NCBI RefSeq assembly: GCF_009649075.1 | Contig: NZ_CP045737.1 | Span: forward strand, 1,426,001-1,490,000 | Origin: Aeromicrobium yanjiei | GTDB taxonomy: Bacteria > Actinomycetota > Actinomycetes > Propionibacteriales > Nocardioidaceae | DNA: 64,000 nt | Reading direction: 5' to 3' | Shown: positions 15,193-24,780 of the stretch, piece by piece | How positions within the stretch are numbered: position 1 is the first letter of the stretch | Layout of the letters: each line of letters begins with the position of its first letter | The notes under the pieces: model-generated | Told to the model about the DNA's origin: nothing | Databases searched by the model: none | The model's input: only the letters and a program-made list of their open reading frames with translations | Made by a program: the position numbers and the translations under genes

Positions 15193-18100
15193 CGGAGGTT
15201 TCCACCCGGCGGAGGTTCCGCCTCGCTGCGGTGTGCCTCGTGCTGACGGCACTCGCCTTCGTGCAGCAGCCGGGACGGATGGTCGCCGACACCAAGCTCG
15301 ACCTGATCATCGACCCCGGAGGCTTCCTCGCTCGCTCGTTGAACCTGTGGGACGCGGAGGGCTTCTTCGGTCAGGTGCAGAACCAGGCCTACGGCTACCT
15401 GTTCCCGATGGGACCGTTCTTCTGGCTCGGCCACGCGATCGAGCTGCCGGCCTGGGCGATCCAGCGCATGTGGTGGGCGCTGCTGCTGTGCGTCGCCTTC
15501 CTCGGCATGGTCGCGCTCTGCCGCGCCCTCGGCATCCGCTCGCTCTGGGTGCAGGTGTTCGCCGGGCTGCTGTTCGCCCTGTCGCCGCGCATGCTCTCGG
15601 TGATCGGGCCCAGCTCGATCGAGGTGTGGCCGTCGGCGATCGCGCCGTGGGTCCTGGTGCCGCTCGTGATCGGGCTGAAGCGGGGCAGCCCTCGCCGGCA
15701 GGCCGCGTTGAGCGCCCTTGCCGTGGCGTGCGTCGGTGGCGTCAACGCCGTCGCCACGTTCGCGGTGATCCCGTTGGGCGCGATCTGGCTGCTGACCTCA
15801 CCGCGTGGCCCGCGCCGGCGCGCACTCATGCTGTGGTGGCCGCCCTTCGTCCTCCTGGGCACGTTGTGGTGGCTCGCGCCGTTGTTCCTGCTCGGATCGG
15901 TGAGCCCTCCGTTCCTCGACTTCATCGAGAGCTCCTCGGTGACGACCTCGGCCGCGACGGTCCTGGACGCCCTGCGCGGCACGACGAACTGGGTGCCCTA
16001 CATCTCCTCCACGGCGGTGGCCGGCAGGGAGCTGGTGACCAATGCGTCGCTGATCCTCAACGGGGGCGTCGTCATGATCCTCGGCGTGATCGGTCTGGTG
16101 ATCGCTCCGGTCCGCTACCGCCGGTTCCTGGTCTGGGGCGTGCTGAGCGGGCTCGTCCTGGTCACGCTCGGTCACACCGGCTCGGTGTCCGGGTGGTGGT
16201 CCGGAGGCTTCCAGACCGTGCTGGACGGCGTCCTCGCCCCGCTGCGGAACACCCACAAGTTCGACGTCGTCATCCGCATCCCGCTGGTCCTCGGCGCGGC
16301 GTTCGCGGTGTCCGCCGCGATCGAGCGTCGTCAGGACGACACGGACGGTGCCCGCCGAGTCGGAGTCGCCGTGCTCGTGGCGGCCGCCGTGGTGGGTGCG
16401 ACCTCGCCGGCCTGGACGGGCCACCTCGCCAACCGCGGGACGTTCGAGGTCACGCCGACGTACTGGCAGCAGGCCGCCGACTTCCTGGACGAGAACGCCA
16501 CGGGGACGTCCTTGCTGGTGCCCTCGTCGGGCTTCGGCGACTACCTGTGGGGGAGCACGGGCGATGAGCTGATGCAGTCGATCGCCCGGTCGCCGTGGGC
16601 GGTGCGCAACAGCATCCCGCTCACGCCCACCGGCACGATCCGCTACCTGGACTCGATCACCTCGGCGCTCGACCAGGCGCGCGGGTCCCGCCGGCTCGCG
16701 GAGACCCTCGGCCGTGCGGGCGTCGAGTACCTCGTGGTGCGCAACGACCTGCAGAACCAGGTCGTGGACGGCCGCACCGAGCTCGTCTACTCGACGCTGC
16801 GAGACACCCCCGGTCTCACGCAGGTCGCGACGTTCGGACCGCGGCTGGGCGGCGAGCCGGTCATCGACCTGGAGAGCCAGCGGTCGTTCTCCCAGGGAGG
16901 CTGGCAGTCGGCCCATCCCGCGATCGACATCTGGAAGGTCGATCCGACCGCTGCGACGGCCCCTCAGTCCCTCGACGAGACGCCGACCGTCGTCGGCGCC
17001 GCGGACAGCCTTGCCGTCCTCGACGAGCTGGGGGTCACGGCCGGCCGCTCGACGGTCCTGGCGGCGGACCAAGCCGCGGACGGACCTCGCGGTCCGCTCG
17101 TGGTGACGGACGGCCTGCGTCGTCAGGAGGCCGCCTTCGGCCGGGTGGACACGCTGCGGTCGGCGTCCATGACCCCGGACGAGCCGTACTCGCTCGACCG
17201 CAAGCTCCACGACTACGTGCAGGAGGGGGACGCTCGCTGGACCAGTGTCCGGGAGCTGCGCGGAGCGGCTGCGCTGTCGGCCTCGAGCGCGCGGTCGGCG
17301 GCCAACAGCCTGATGGGGCTGGACCCCGGCGCCCAGCCATGGTCGGCCTTCGACGGCGACCGGCGCACCGCCTGGACCGCGAACACCTCGGAGGCCTGGC
17401 TGCGTCTGGACCTGCGTCGCGTGCGCGACCTCGGCGCGGTCCGCATCGTCGCGGACGCGGCGCCGGGTGAGAAGACCTCGCTGGAGGTGGACACCGAGGA
17501 CGGGGTGGTGCGCCGCGAGGCCGACGGACGCACGCCGGTGCTGATCGACGTCGGCGAGGTGGGGCACCTCGAGATCCGGGGTGCCACCGCGGATGGACGG
17601 AACCTGTCCATCGCCGAGGTGTCGTCGCCCGAGCTCCGGCTGTCGCGGCCGCTCGTGCTGCCCGCGACCCCGCGTGAGTGGGGAGCCGCCGACCAGGTCG
17701 TCCTCGGAGTGGACGCGGGCGCACGCCCGTCCTGCGTGACCGTCGAGGGCCTCGACCGCTGCCGGGCCGGCGAGGGACGCCAGAGCGAGGACGCCGTGCT
17801 CGTCGACCGGGAGATCCCGGTGTCGCTGAAGGGCGACTACGACCTCAAGATCAAGACCCGTCCGCTCGCGGGCGAGGCCGCCGACGAGCTGCTCCAGGAA
17901 GGCCTCCCGTTCACGGTGCAGGCGACCTCGACCGTCACGGACGACGTGCGGGCCAGCGTGGCCCGGGCGGTCGACGGCGACCTCCGCACCGGGTGGATCG
18001 CGGACCCGGGCGACACGGATCCCTCGCTCGAGGTCACGTGGGACTCGCCCAGACGGTTGTCCTCCCTCACCCTGCGCACCGCCTCAGGCCTTCCCGCCTC

Positions 18101-19184
18101 GAAGGTGAGCAGTGCGATCCTCGAGCTCGGCGACGGCACGCTGCGACGAGTCGCCCTGGAGAACGGCAGGGGGCGATTCCCGGCGGTGCGCACCGACCGC
18201 CTCGTCGTCCACCTGGACTCCGAGAAGGACGCCACGGACTTCGGTACGGACGGCTTCGCGAGGCGCCTGCCCGTCGGGGTCAGCGAGCTGACGTTCAACG
18301 ACCGTCCGGCCGCCCGTCCGGACCGGTCGACGGACCCCGTGGTGCTGCCGTGCGGCTCGGGTCCCACGGTGGTCGTGGACGGTGAGGAGCACCGGACGGC
18401 GGTGAGGACCACGGCTGCAGCGGTCGCCGCCGGGAAGTCGGCGACCGCGCGCCTGTGCGACGACGAGGGCATCACCCTGCCGGCAGGCACCAGCCGGGTC
18501 ACGGTGCGCGCATCGGATCTCTACGGCGCCGGTCAGACCATCCTGACGCGGTCGGGAAGCGCCTGGTCCGCCGGGAGCAGCGATCGCCTCGTCACGACGA
18601 CGCAGAACGCCAACCCCGGATGGGCGGGCTCGGTCGACGGTGAGTCCGCCGAGGCCGTGACGGTCAACGGCTGGCAGCGGGGCTGGATCGTGCCGGAGAC
18701 GGGTTCGTCGACGGTCGAGGAGACCTTCACGGCCGACGTCCCCTACCGCTCTGCGCTCGTGGCCGGTGCAGTCGGCGTCCTGGCCCTCGTGGCCATCACG
18801 CTCGTGCCGGGACGGGGCTCGCGCAGGCGCATGAAGCCGGACGCCGACGGTGCGGTGGCCCCGTGGGGCCCGATCACGTTCGTCGCGATGGTGGCGACGG
18901 TCGGGCTCGTGGCGGGGACGGCCGGAGTGGCGTGCGCCGTGGTGGGAGGGGCCGTCGCGGTCGCCCTGAGCGAGCGCCGCATGGCGGTGATCGCCTGGAT
19001 CGGCGGACTGCTGCTCGTGGCCGTGGGCTGCTACGTCGGGTGGGTGCTGACCGACCAGGACGTCCCGGTCGTCTCCTGGCGGCTGCCTCAGCTCTGTGCG
19101 GCGGCCTCGCTCGGCGCCGTGGCGGCCGGCGTCGGCTGGAGTCGCGGACGCAGCGCCATGCCGGGCACCTCCACGAATCGGTAG
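15189..19184 (+). CDS. aftD: AftD-like alpha-(1->3)-arabinofuranosyltransferase
   Basis: A 1331-residue membrane enzyme. It begins with a GT-C module (DUF3367) of about 11 helices. The first outer loop reads GRMVADTKLDLIIDPGGFLA with Asp34 as candidate catalytic base, followed by NLWDAEGFFGQVQNQAYGYL, nearly diagnostic for AftD. The large outer region carries two discoidin-like carbohydrate-binding modules (FDGDRRTAWTAN near 718; AVDGDLRTGWIADPGD near 927). It ends with about four more helices (from about 1190). It would add arabinofuranose from decaprenyl-phospho-arabinose to envelope arabinan. Mycobacterial AftD is about 1400 residues. GTG overlaps the methyltransferase stop. The last 97 bp overlap the opposing acyltransferase gene. 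Confidence 0.93.
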   Translation: MTEVSTRRRFRLAAVCLVLTALAFVQQPGRMVADTKLDLIIDPGGFLARSLNLWDAEGFFGQVQNQAYGYLFPMGPFFWLGHAIELPAWAIQRMWWALLLCVAFLGMVALCRALGIRSLWVQVFAGLLFALSPRMLSVIGPSSIEVWPSAIAPWVLVPLVIGLKRGSPRRQAALSALAVACVGGVNAVATFAVIPLGAIWLLTSPRGPRRRALMLWWPPFVLLGTLWWLAPLFLLGSVSPPFLDFIESSSVTTSAATVLDALRGTTNWVPYISSTAVAGRELVTNASLILNGGVVMILGVIGLVIAPVRYRRFLVWGVLSGLVLVTLGHTGSVSGWWSGGFQTVLDGVLAPLRNTHKFDVVIRIPLVLGAAFAVSAAIERRQDDTDGARRVGVAVLVAAAVVGATSPAWTGHLANRGTFEVTPTYWQQAADFLDENATGTSLLVPSSGFGDYLWGSTGDELMQSIARSPWAVRNSIPLTPTGTIRYLDSITSALDQARGSRRLAETLGRAGVEYLVVRNDLQNQVVDGRTELVYSTLRDTPGLTQVATFGPRLGGEPVIDLESQRSFSQGGWQSAHPAIDIWKVDPTAATAPQSLDETPTVVGAADSLAVLDELGVTAGRSTVLAADQAADGPRGPLVVTDGLRRQEAAFGRVDTLRSASMTPDEPYSLDRKLHDYVQEGDARWTSVRELRGAAALSASSARSAANSLMGLDPGAQPWSAFDGDRRTAWTANTSEAWLRLDLRRVRDLGAVRIVADAAPGEKTSLEVDTEDGVVRREADGRTPVLIDVGEVGHLEIRGATADGRNLSIAEVSSPELRLSRPLVLPATPREWGAADQVVLGVDAGARPSCVTVEGLDRCRAGEGRQSEDAVLVDREIPVSLKGDYDLKIKTRPLAGEAADELLQEGLPFTVQATSTVTDDVRASVARAVDGDLRTGWIADPGDTDPSLEVTWDSPRRLSSLTLRTASGLPASKVSSAILELGDGTLRRVALENGRGRFPAVRTDRLVVHLDSEKDATDFGTDGFARRLPVGVSELTFNDRPAARPDRSTDPVVLPCGSGPTVVVDGEEHRTAVRTTAAAVAAGKSATARLCDDEGITLPAGTSRVTVRASDLYGAGQTILTRSGSAWSAGSSDRLVTTTQNANPGWAGSVDGESAEAVTVNGWQRGWIVPETGSSTVEETFTADVPYRSALVAGAVGVLALVAITLVPGRGSRRRMKPDADGAVAPWGPITFVAMVATVGLVAGTAGVACAVVGGAVAVALSERRMAVIAWIGGLLLVAVGCYVGWVLTDQDVPVVSWRLPQLCAAASLGAVAAGVGWSRGRSAMPGTSTNR

Positions 19185-20266
19185 AGGAGCTCCGACACGG
19201 CCAGGCTGATCCCCATGATCACGACGAACAGGACGACCGGGTTGCTGTCGAACACCGTGAAGCCGAGACGGGGGACCGCGATGGCCAGCACGATCACGTG
19301 GCAGCAGAACAGGGCGTACGAGATGTGACCGAGGTGGCGGACGGCGGGCAGCGACATCGCGCGCGCCACGGGGGAGTCGTCCGTGCCGAGCACGCAGGGA
19401 GCGATCAGCAGCAGGGCGATCGCCGCGTAGCAGACGTGCCGCATGATCGCCTGCGACGGCGTGGGCGCGATGAGCAGCGGTGAGCCGCCGAGCGGTGTTG
19501 AGACGAACACGAGGATCGCCGCGGCGGACGTCCAGCACGCGACCCGGTCCTGGCCGAGCGTGGACAGCCAGGACGTCAGCCGACCCGGTGCCCCGGAGTC
19601 GACGGTGAGGACCGCCAGGCCGATGCCGAGGGCGAACCAGCTCAGGTAGGACGGCAGCCACTTCGCGGCCCAGGGAGCCCAGGAGGCGTCCATGACGTGG
19701 GTCGCGGCGACCCACGCCACGCTGAGGACGATCAGCGCGGCGACGAAGACGAGGAGGCGCACCGGACGCCAGCGGTCGCGGCACACGACCTTGACCAGCA
19801 CGGCCCCCAGCAGCGGAAGGATGAGGTAGAAGGCGACCTCGATCGTCAGGCTCCACATCTGGGTCAGGCCCTGTGGCAGTTGCGTCTCGCGGTACAGATC
19901 GACCATCAACAGGTTCTGCACCCAGCGCGAGACGCCCATCGACCGGTTCTCCGCAAGGAGTGTCATCGCCGCCACGACCGTCACGACGTACACCGGGACG
20001 ATGCGAAAGAACCGCTTCTGGAAGTACACCCGGGCGGGGTCGTGCGGAGCACGGTCGTGGGCCGCCACGAGGTAGGGCCGGCAGAGCAGGAATCCCGACA
20101 GGACGAAGAAGACCGCGACCCCTGCCTCGAGCCGCTGGACGACCACACCGAGGAATCCGCTCGTGTAGAAGCCCGACCAGAACCCCACGTGGGTCACGAC
20201 GACCGCGATGGACGCGGCGGCGCGCATGGCGTCCAGCTGCGGGAAGTCACGTCGGGCAGTCGTCAT
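19088..20266 (-). CDS. Acyltransferase family 3 (OafA-like) membrane protein
   Basis: A 392-residue protein of about 10 helices with the acyltransferase-3 pattern: LDAMRAAASIAVVVTHVGFW (about 9-28, with the family's conserved His), GVAVFFVLSGFLLCRPYL, RFFRIVPVYVV, MWSLTIEVAFYLILPLL and RFVEVPGMALR near the end. It probably transfers an acyl group to a sugar of an exported glycan. The ATG overlaps the stop of the upstream GT-C-like gene (ATGA), giving a two-gene operon. The C-terminal 32 codons, mostly beyond the conserved domain, overlap aftD on the other strand. Acyl donor and acceptor are unknown. Confidence 0.92.
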   Translation of the reverse strand: MTTARRDFPQLDAMRAAASIAVVVTHVGFWSGFYTSGFLGVVVQRLEAGVAVFFVLSGFLLCRPYLVAAHDRAPHDPARVYFQKRFFRIVPVYVVTVVAAMTLLAENRSMGVSRWVQNLLMVDLYRETQLPQGLTQMWSLTIEVAFYLILPLLGAVLVKVVCRDRWRPVRLLVFVAALIVLSVAWVAATHVMDASWAPWAAKWLPSYLSWFALGIGLAVLTVDSGAPGRLTSWLSTLGQDRVACWTSAAAILVFVSTPLGGSPLLIAPTPSQAIMRHVCYAAIALLLIAPCVLGTDDSPVARAMSLPAVRHLGHISYALFCCHVIVLAIAVPRLGFTVFDSNPVVLFVVIMGISLAVSELLYRFVEVPGMALRPRLQPTPAATAPSEAAAQS

Positions 20267-22110
20267 CTCGGCACCATCCGGGTTGCGATGTTCATGGAGT
20301 CGACGCACAGGCGCGACCCCGGCGGGAGCGTGAACCGGATGCGGTCGTTCGCCCCTTCGGTCCTCAGGCTCAGGGTATGCGCGCCCTCCAGGATGCGCGT
20401 GTCGTAGCTCGTGTCGCCCACGGTCACCGTGACGTCGGCGTCGCCGTCGGACCGATAGGACATCGACAGCCAGAATGGGAAGTCGAAGGTCCGGCTGCCG
20501 AACAGGATCTGCGGATTGCGGTCCGATCCGCTCAAGCAGGTGTCGAGTCGGTCCTCGGCCACGACGAAGTCCTCGCCCGCGAAGCCGGGGACGATCAGAC
20601 CGTTGTCGTCCAGCACCTGGATGTCGTTCGCGATGTCAGGTGTCGTGAAGCGGTCACCTACCGGCGCCAGTGTCCGGCTCGCCAGGTTGGTGGGGAAGAA
20701 CAGCTCGGGCATGACCACACCGGGGACGCTCTGGTCGGCGAGGGCCACCGGCTGCTTCTGGCTCTCGAGCTCGTTCACGGCCGTCGTGATGAACCGTCGC
20801 GCCTCGAACTCCTCGTGCCACGGCTTGACGTAACCGATCGTCGAGGCGACCGACCCGATCACGAACACCACGACGTACGCGACGCCGACCCGCACCATCC
20901 GCCGGTTGTCGAAGAGCGCGCCGTTCCTCGGGACCAGGACCCGGGGCAGGCCGACGATCGGCATGACGGCGAGTCCGATCCCCAGGGCCACGTACGGCAC
21001 GAAGTCCGCCCAGTAGCGGACTTCGTAGGTGGTCGCCCCGCCGAAGGCGCCCGCGCGACCGTAGGCCAGGAGCCCGACGGTCGCGAGGGTGTACGGCACC
21101 AGGAACCACAGCGGCAGCAGGGCGCCGCGGTAGCGAAGCACCAGGAGCACCGCGGCGGCGGCGATCAGCATCGCGGAGATCACGACAGCGCCCTGCGGGG
21201 GGTCGGCGAGCTGCCGCGGGCCGGCACCGCCGGGCAGCTGGAGCCACTGCCAGGGGCCGCCGAGCGCTGCCGACGACAGGTTGGACAGGACGAAGCGGTC
21301 GGCCAGCTGGCCGTAGTCGGGCTTGTCGCCGGGGGGCTTGGGCGGGGAGGACGAGAAGTATGCGACCAGGTAGATCACGAGGGGCAGCGCGTAGGCGGTC
21401 CACGCGAAGCGGTAACGGACCAGCGTCGACCACACGCGACGGGGCAGCGGCCCCTGCGCGGCGTAGACGAGGGTGATGATCGCCAGCATCGGGACGATGA
21501 GGGCGGCCTTCACGTACAGAAGGAGAGCCACCACGACACACGCTGCAGCCGCGAGGGCCCACCGGCGCCGGCCCGTCCGGAGCAGCAGCACGTGGCACCC
21601 GATCGCGCCGAACATGAACGGCTGGACGGCCAGGGAGTTCAGCCCCGCCGCCCACCACATCAGCGAGGTGACCGTGATCGAGGAGAACAGGTACACCGCC
21701 AGCGGGAGCAGGATGCGCGGACGGTTGCCGAACACCGTGCGCAGCATCCACCAGCACGCGAGCGCGGACGCCACCTGGAACACGATCAGCTCGGCGGCCG
21801 CCGCCCACCACGCGAAGGCACCCGCATGGGCGACGGGCAGCACCAGGGCGAAGCTGAGCGGCATGACGTGCAGGTTGTGACGGTGGAACAACCACGCCAC
21901 GTCGGCGTCCCCACGGGCGACGTCGGACAGGAAGAGGAAGTCGTCGCCGAAGAACCAGCCGCCCGAGACCGCCCAGGCGCGAAGGGCCGTGCTCACGATG
22001 ATCATCGCGAGGGCGGCGGCGGTCACGGCACCACGCCGCGCAAGGGGCTCCTGACGTGCGCGCAGTGCATCGACGCCGTCCTGCAGCAGTGAGGTCACGA
22101 GCAGAATCAT
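20263..22110 (-). CDS. Uncharacterised GT-C-like membrane protein
   Basis: A 615-residue protein with about 11-12 membrane helices and an outer C-terminal domain of about 180 residues. The first outer loop, SGGWFFGDDFLFLSDVARGD, has the GDD/DDF pattern seen in GT-C glycosyltransferases, followed by FHRHNLHVMPLSFALVLP, in which the His residues may bind a metal or sugar. The tail looks like a beta domain (WLSMSYRSDGDADVTVTVGD). It is coupled to the acyltransferase by a 4-bp overlap and lies in the arabinan cluster, so a role in building an acylated envelope glycan is inferred. Start is uncertain: ATG at 22110 or GTG at 22098. No specific family recognised. Confidence 0.75.
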   Translation of the reverse strand: MILLVTSLLQDGVDALRARQEPLARRGAVTAAALAMIIVSTALRAWAVSGGWFFGDDFLFLSDVARGDADVAWLFHRHNLHVMPLSFALVLPVAHAGAFAWWAAAAELIVFQVASALACWWMLRTVFGNRPRILLPLAVYLFSSITVTSLMWWAAGLNSLAVQPFMFGAIGCHVLLLRTGRRRWALAAAACVVVALLLYVKAALIVPMLAIITLVYAAQGPLPRRVWSTLVRYRFAWTAYALPLVIYLVAYFSSSPPKPPGDKPDYGQLADRFVLSNLSSAALGGPWQWLQLPGGAGPRQLADPPQGAVVISAMLIAAAAVLLVLRYRGALLPLWFLVPYTLATVGLLAYGRAGAFGGATTYEVRYWADFVPYVALGIGLAVMPIVGLPRVLVPRNGALFDNRRMVRVGVAYVVVFVIGSVASTIGYVKPWHEEFEARRFITTAVNELESQKQPVALADQSVPGVVMPELFFPTNLASRTLAPVGDRFTTPDIANDIQVLDDNGLIVPGFAGEDFVVAEDRLDTCLSGSDRNPQILFGSRTFDFPFWLSMSYRSDGDADVTVTVGDTSYDTRILEGAHTLSLRTEGANDRIRFTLPPGSRLCVDSMNIATRMVPR

Positions 22111-22193
22111 CGCACGCAGAGGGGCGCGGGCAGTGGTCAAAGGAGGGCTCAAACGACAAGGTGTGACCTGCGACGCTGTGACACCGATTACTG

Positions 22194-22207
22194 TTACCGT
22201 TCGGTAA
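22194..22207. promoter_or_regulatory. Operator-like palindrome upstream of DUF3068 gene
   Basis: TTACCG-TT-CGGTAA, a perfect 6-bp dyad with a 2-nt centre, 25 nt before the DUF3068 start and in the 121-bp divergent spacer. Its form is like TetR-family operators of actinobacteria. A regulator is not encoded nearby. Confidence 0.5.
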
Positions 22208-22231
22208 TCAAACTTGTGGAGGGAGCCCACA

Positions 22232-23245
22232 GTGGCAAAGAAGTTGGGGACAGTCGCCCTGTTCCTCGGAGCCTTCGTGCTCGCGCTGGCCGCGCTGTCG
22301 AAGTTCTACATGTACGACCAGCTGGCCCAGGTGCCGCTGAACCAGGACACCACCAGCGAGGCCACGACCGCGCCGGGCGCGGATGGGGAGTACCTCGACG
22401 TCGCCGCCGGTCTGAAGGTGAGCAACGGCCCGCTCAAGAACGTCAAGGTCGTTCGCGGCGACATCGACGCGAGCAAGAAGGCGAGCAAGGAGCTCGGCCG
22501 GGACGTCGCCGTCTGGGACATCTACGACAGCACTGACACCGCCGACTTCGACTTCGGCAGCGGCGAGACCCCGCTGACCGGCACGAGCGACCGCGTCGCA
22601 TTCGACCGCAACACTGGCGAGGCCGTGAAGTACGAGGACACCAAGTCCGAGGCCGACGGCGAGACGATCGAGCCCGCCGACATCAAGGGTCTGTACTTCA
22701 AGTTCCCCTTCGACGCGCAGAAGAAGACGTACCAGTTCTGGGACGGCACGCTGCGCGAGGCGACGCCGGCCAAGTACGTCGGCGAGGGCGAGGTCAAGGG
22801 CCTCAAGGTCTACAAGTACCGCCAGACGATCGAGCCCATCAAGACCGGCACGATCGACGTCCCGGGCGACCTGATCGGCGAGAAGGCGACCACCGTCACG
22901 GCCGACCAGATCTACTCGAGCGTCACCGACTACAGCATCGAGCCCGTCACGGGCGTCGTCATCTGGGGCCAGACCGCCCAGGACAACTACCTCGAGCTGG
23001 ACGGCGAGCGGGTCCTCACCACGACGAAGGCCACGCTCGCGTACACCGACGCCAACGTGCAGAAGAACGTCGACGACTACAAGGGCAAGTCCACGCTGCT
23101 GTCGGCGGTCAAGACGACCGTCCCGGTCGGCGGACTGATCCTCGGCATCCTGCTGATCGGCGCGGGCCTGTTCCTGCGCCTGAAGAGCGACGGCTCCAAG
23201 GGAGCGCGTCACTCCGACAAGGACGAGCTCGTCAGCTCGCGCTGA
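22232..23245 (+). CDS. DUF3068 (PorA-like) membrane-anchored protein
   Basis: A 337-residue protein with one helix at each end ([20 protein letters not shown] near 9-28; [19 protein letters not shown] near 299-317) and a 250-residue outer domain between them rich in Asp, Lys and Thr. Layout and motifs such as [16 protein letters not shown] match DUF3068, which databases often label porin PorA family; pore activity is not shown for most members. GGAGGGAG lies 6 nt before the GTG. A strong terminator follows, so it is monocistronic, with a palindromic operator-like site in its promoter. An envelope-associated role fits the neighbouring glycan genes. Confidence 0.88.
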   Translation: MAKKLGTVALFLGAFVLALAALSKFYMYDQLAQVPLNQDTTSEATTAPGADGEYLDVAAGLKVSNGPLKNVKVVRGDIDASKKASKELGRDVAVWDIYDSTDTADFDFGSGETPLTGTSDRVAFDRNTGEAVKYEDTKSEADGETIEPADIKGLYFKFPFDAQKKTYQFWDGTLREATPAKYVGEGEVKGLKVYKYRQTIEPIKTGTIDVPGDLIGEKATTVTADQIYSSVTDYSIEPVTGVVIWGQTAQDNYLELDGERVLTTTKATLAYTDANVQKNVDDYKGKSTLLSAVKTTVPVGGLILGILLIGAGLFLRLKSDGSKGARHSDKDELVSSR

Positions 23246-23263
23246 CACACCTCGCACCCAGCC

Positions 23264-23292
23264 GAACGCCCCGACCACCGGTCGGGGCGTTC
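23264..23292 (+). terminator. Terminator after DUF3068 gene
   Basis: Perfect 13-bp stem GAACGCCCCGACC/GGTCGGGGCGTTC with a 3-nt loop. No long T run follows, as is usual in actinobacteria. Confidence 0.85.
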
Positions 23293-23308
23293 GTGCGTCC
23301 GCGGCCAC

Positions 23309-23314
23309 TACGCT
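23309..23314 (+). promoter_or_regulatory. -10 box of M18 aminopeptidase gene
   Basis: TACGCT ends 7 nt before the ATG. The intervening GGGGAGC could also act as a weak ribosome site, so leaderless translation is likely but not certain. Confidence 0.5.
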
Positions 23315-23321
23315 GGGGAGC

Positions 23322-24572
23322 ATGACGATCGCTCCCGCTGCCGACCTGTGCGACTTCATCGATCGCTCGCCGACGCCGTTCCACGTGTGCCGCACCGTGG
23401 CGTCCGAGCTCGCGGCGGCGGGCTACGAGGAGCTGCGCGAGGCTGACGAGTGGCCGCAGCAGCCGGGCCGCTACCTCGTCGTCCGCGGCGGGTCGCTCGT
23501 CGCGTGGTCGACCGAGGCGGAGTCGTCGCCGCAGGACGCGTTCCGGGTGGTCGGTGGCCACACCGACAGCCCCAACCTGCGGGTCAAGCAGCACCACGAC
23601 CTCGACCAGGAGGGCCTGGGCGTCGTGGCCCTGCACCCGTACGGCGGTGCGTGGCTCAACTCGTGGCTCGACCGCGATCTCGGTGTCGCGGGACGACTCG
23701 TCCTCCGGGACGGCAGCGAGCGCCTGGTCCACGTCGACGAGCCCGTGATCCGGGTGCCCCAGCTCGCGATCCACCTCTCCGCCGATCGCAAGATCGACCT
23801 CGACCCGCAGCGGCACCTCAACGGCATCTGGTCGACCTCGCCCGGCACCTTCCTCGACCTCGTCGCGGATCGGGCCGCGGTGTCCCGCGAGGACATCCTC
23901 GGCTTCGAGCTGATGACGCACGACACCGCGCCGAGCCGGCTGACGGTCAACGGCGAGCTGGTCAGCGCTCCGCGCCTGGACAACCAGACCACGTGCTTCA
24001 CCGGCACCCGGGCGCTCCTCGCCGCGACGCCCGTCCCCGGCGTCCGTCCCGTGCTGGCGCTGTTCGACCACGAGGAGGTCGGCAGCACGTCCGAGCGTGG
24101 TGCGCAGTCGGACCTGCTCATCACGGTGCTCGAGCGCATCGTGCTGACCGCCGGCGGCACACGGGAGGACTTCCACCGCGCGATCGCCGCGTCGGTCTGC
24201 GCGTCCGGCGACATGGCGCACGCGACGCACCCGAGCCACGCCGAGCGTCACGAGCCGCTGCACCACGTCGAGATCGGCGGGGGACCGGTCCTCAAGGTCC
24301 ATCCCAACCTGCGTTATGCCACCGACGCGGTCGGCACCGCCCACTTCGCCCGGGCCTGCGAGCAGGCCGGCGTCCCGCTGCAGCGCTACGAGCACCGGGC
24401 CGACCTGCCCTGCGGATCGACGATCGGGCCGCTGAGCGCCGCCCGGACCGGCATGCTCACGGTCGACGTGGGCGCCCCGCAGCTGGCGATGCACTCGGCG
24501 CGCGAGGTGATGGGAGCAGCGGACGTCGACCCGTACGCCGCAGCCCTGGCCGCCTTCCTGTCGCCCGCCTGA
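23322..24572 (+). CDS. M18 family aspartyl aminopeptidase
   Basis: A 416-residue metallopeptidase of the M18 family, which removes N-terminal acidic residues in the cytoplasm. It carries SPTPFHVC near the N-terminus, the metal-site segments [14 protein letters not shown] (about 77-90) and [16 protein letters not shown] (about 246-261), and the late [16 protein letters not shown] and [10 protein letters not shown] blocks. Length agrees with bacterial ApeB-type enzymes (about 430). It lies between a strong terminator and the rpsA leader and is probably monocistronic. Two zinc ions are expected from family knowledge. Confidence 0.95.
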   Translation: MTIAPAADLCDFIDRSPTPFHVCRTVASELAAAGYEELREADEWPQQPGRYLVVRGGSLVAWSTEAESSPQDAFRVVGGHTDSPNLRVKQHHDLDQEGLGVVALHPYGGAWLNSWLDRDLGVAGRLVLRDGSERLVHVDEPVIRVPQLAIHLSADRKIDLDPQRHLNGIWSTSPGTFLDLVADRAAVSREDILGFELMTHDTAPSRLTVNGELVSAPRLDNQTTCFTGTRALLAATPVPGVRPVLALFDHEEVGSTSERGAQSDLLITVLERIVLTAGGTREDFHRAIAASVCASGDMAHATHPSHAERHEPLHHVEIGGGPVLKVHPNLRYATDAVGTAHFARACEQAGVPLQRYEHRADLPCGSTIGPLSAARTGMLTVDVGAPQLAMHSAREVMGAADVDPYAAALAAFLSPA

Positions 24573-24780
24573 CGAGACAGGCAGACCGCGCGGACACCCC
24601 GTCTATCGTCCCGGTGGGGGTGTCGCGTACGATTGACAATGCGCTGATGGCCTGTGCGTACCTCGGACGTAGCAGGCCCGCACTCGTGCCCTGCCCAGTG
24701 ATTCTTGCCCGGCATCCTCACGATCCAAGGGCTGTCAGACGTGCCCGACAATTCCACCCATCCATCGGAGCAACTCCTTT
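24573..24780 (+). promoter_or_regulatory. rpsA promoter and leader region
   Basis: 208 bp without a gene. It contains TTGACA at 24635-24640 and, overlapping just before it, TACGAT, which could be a -10. The last part (CATCGGAGCAACTCC) holds GGAG about 13 nt before the ATG, which could pair with CTCC just downstream and hide the ribosome site. S1 is autoregulated in other bacteria; a translational control element here is possible but unproven. Confidence 0.45.
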
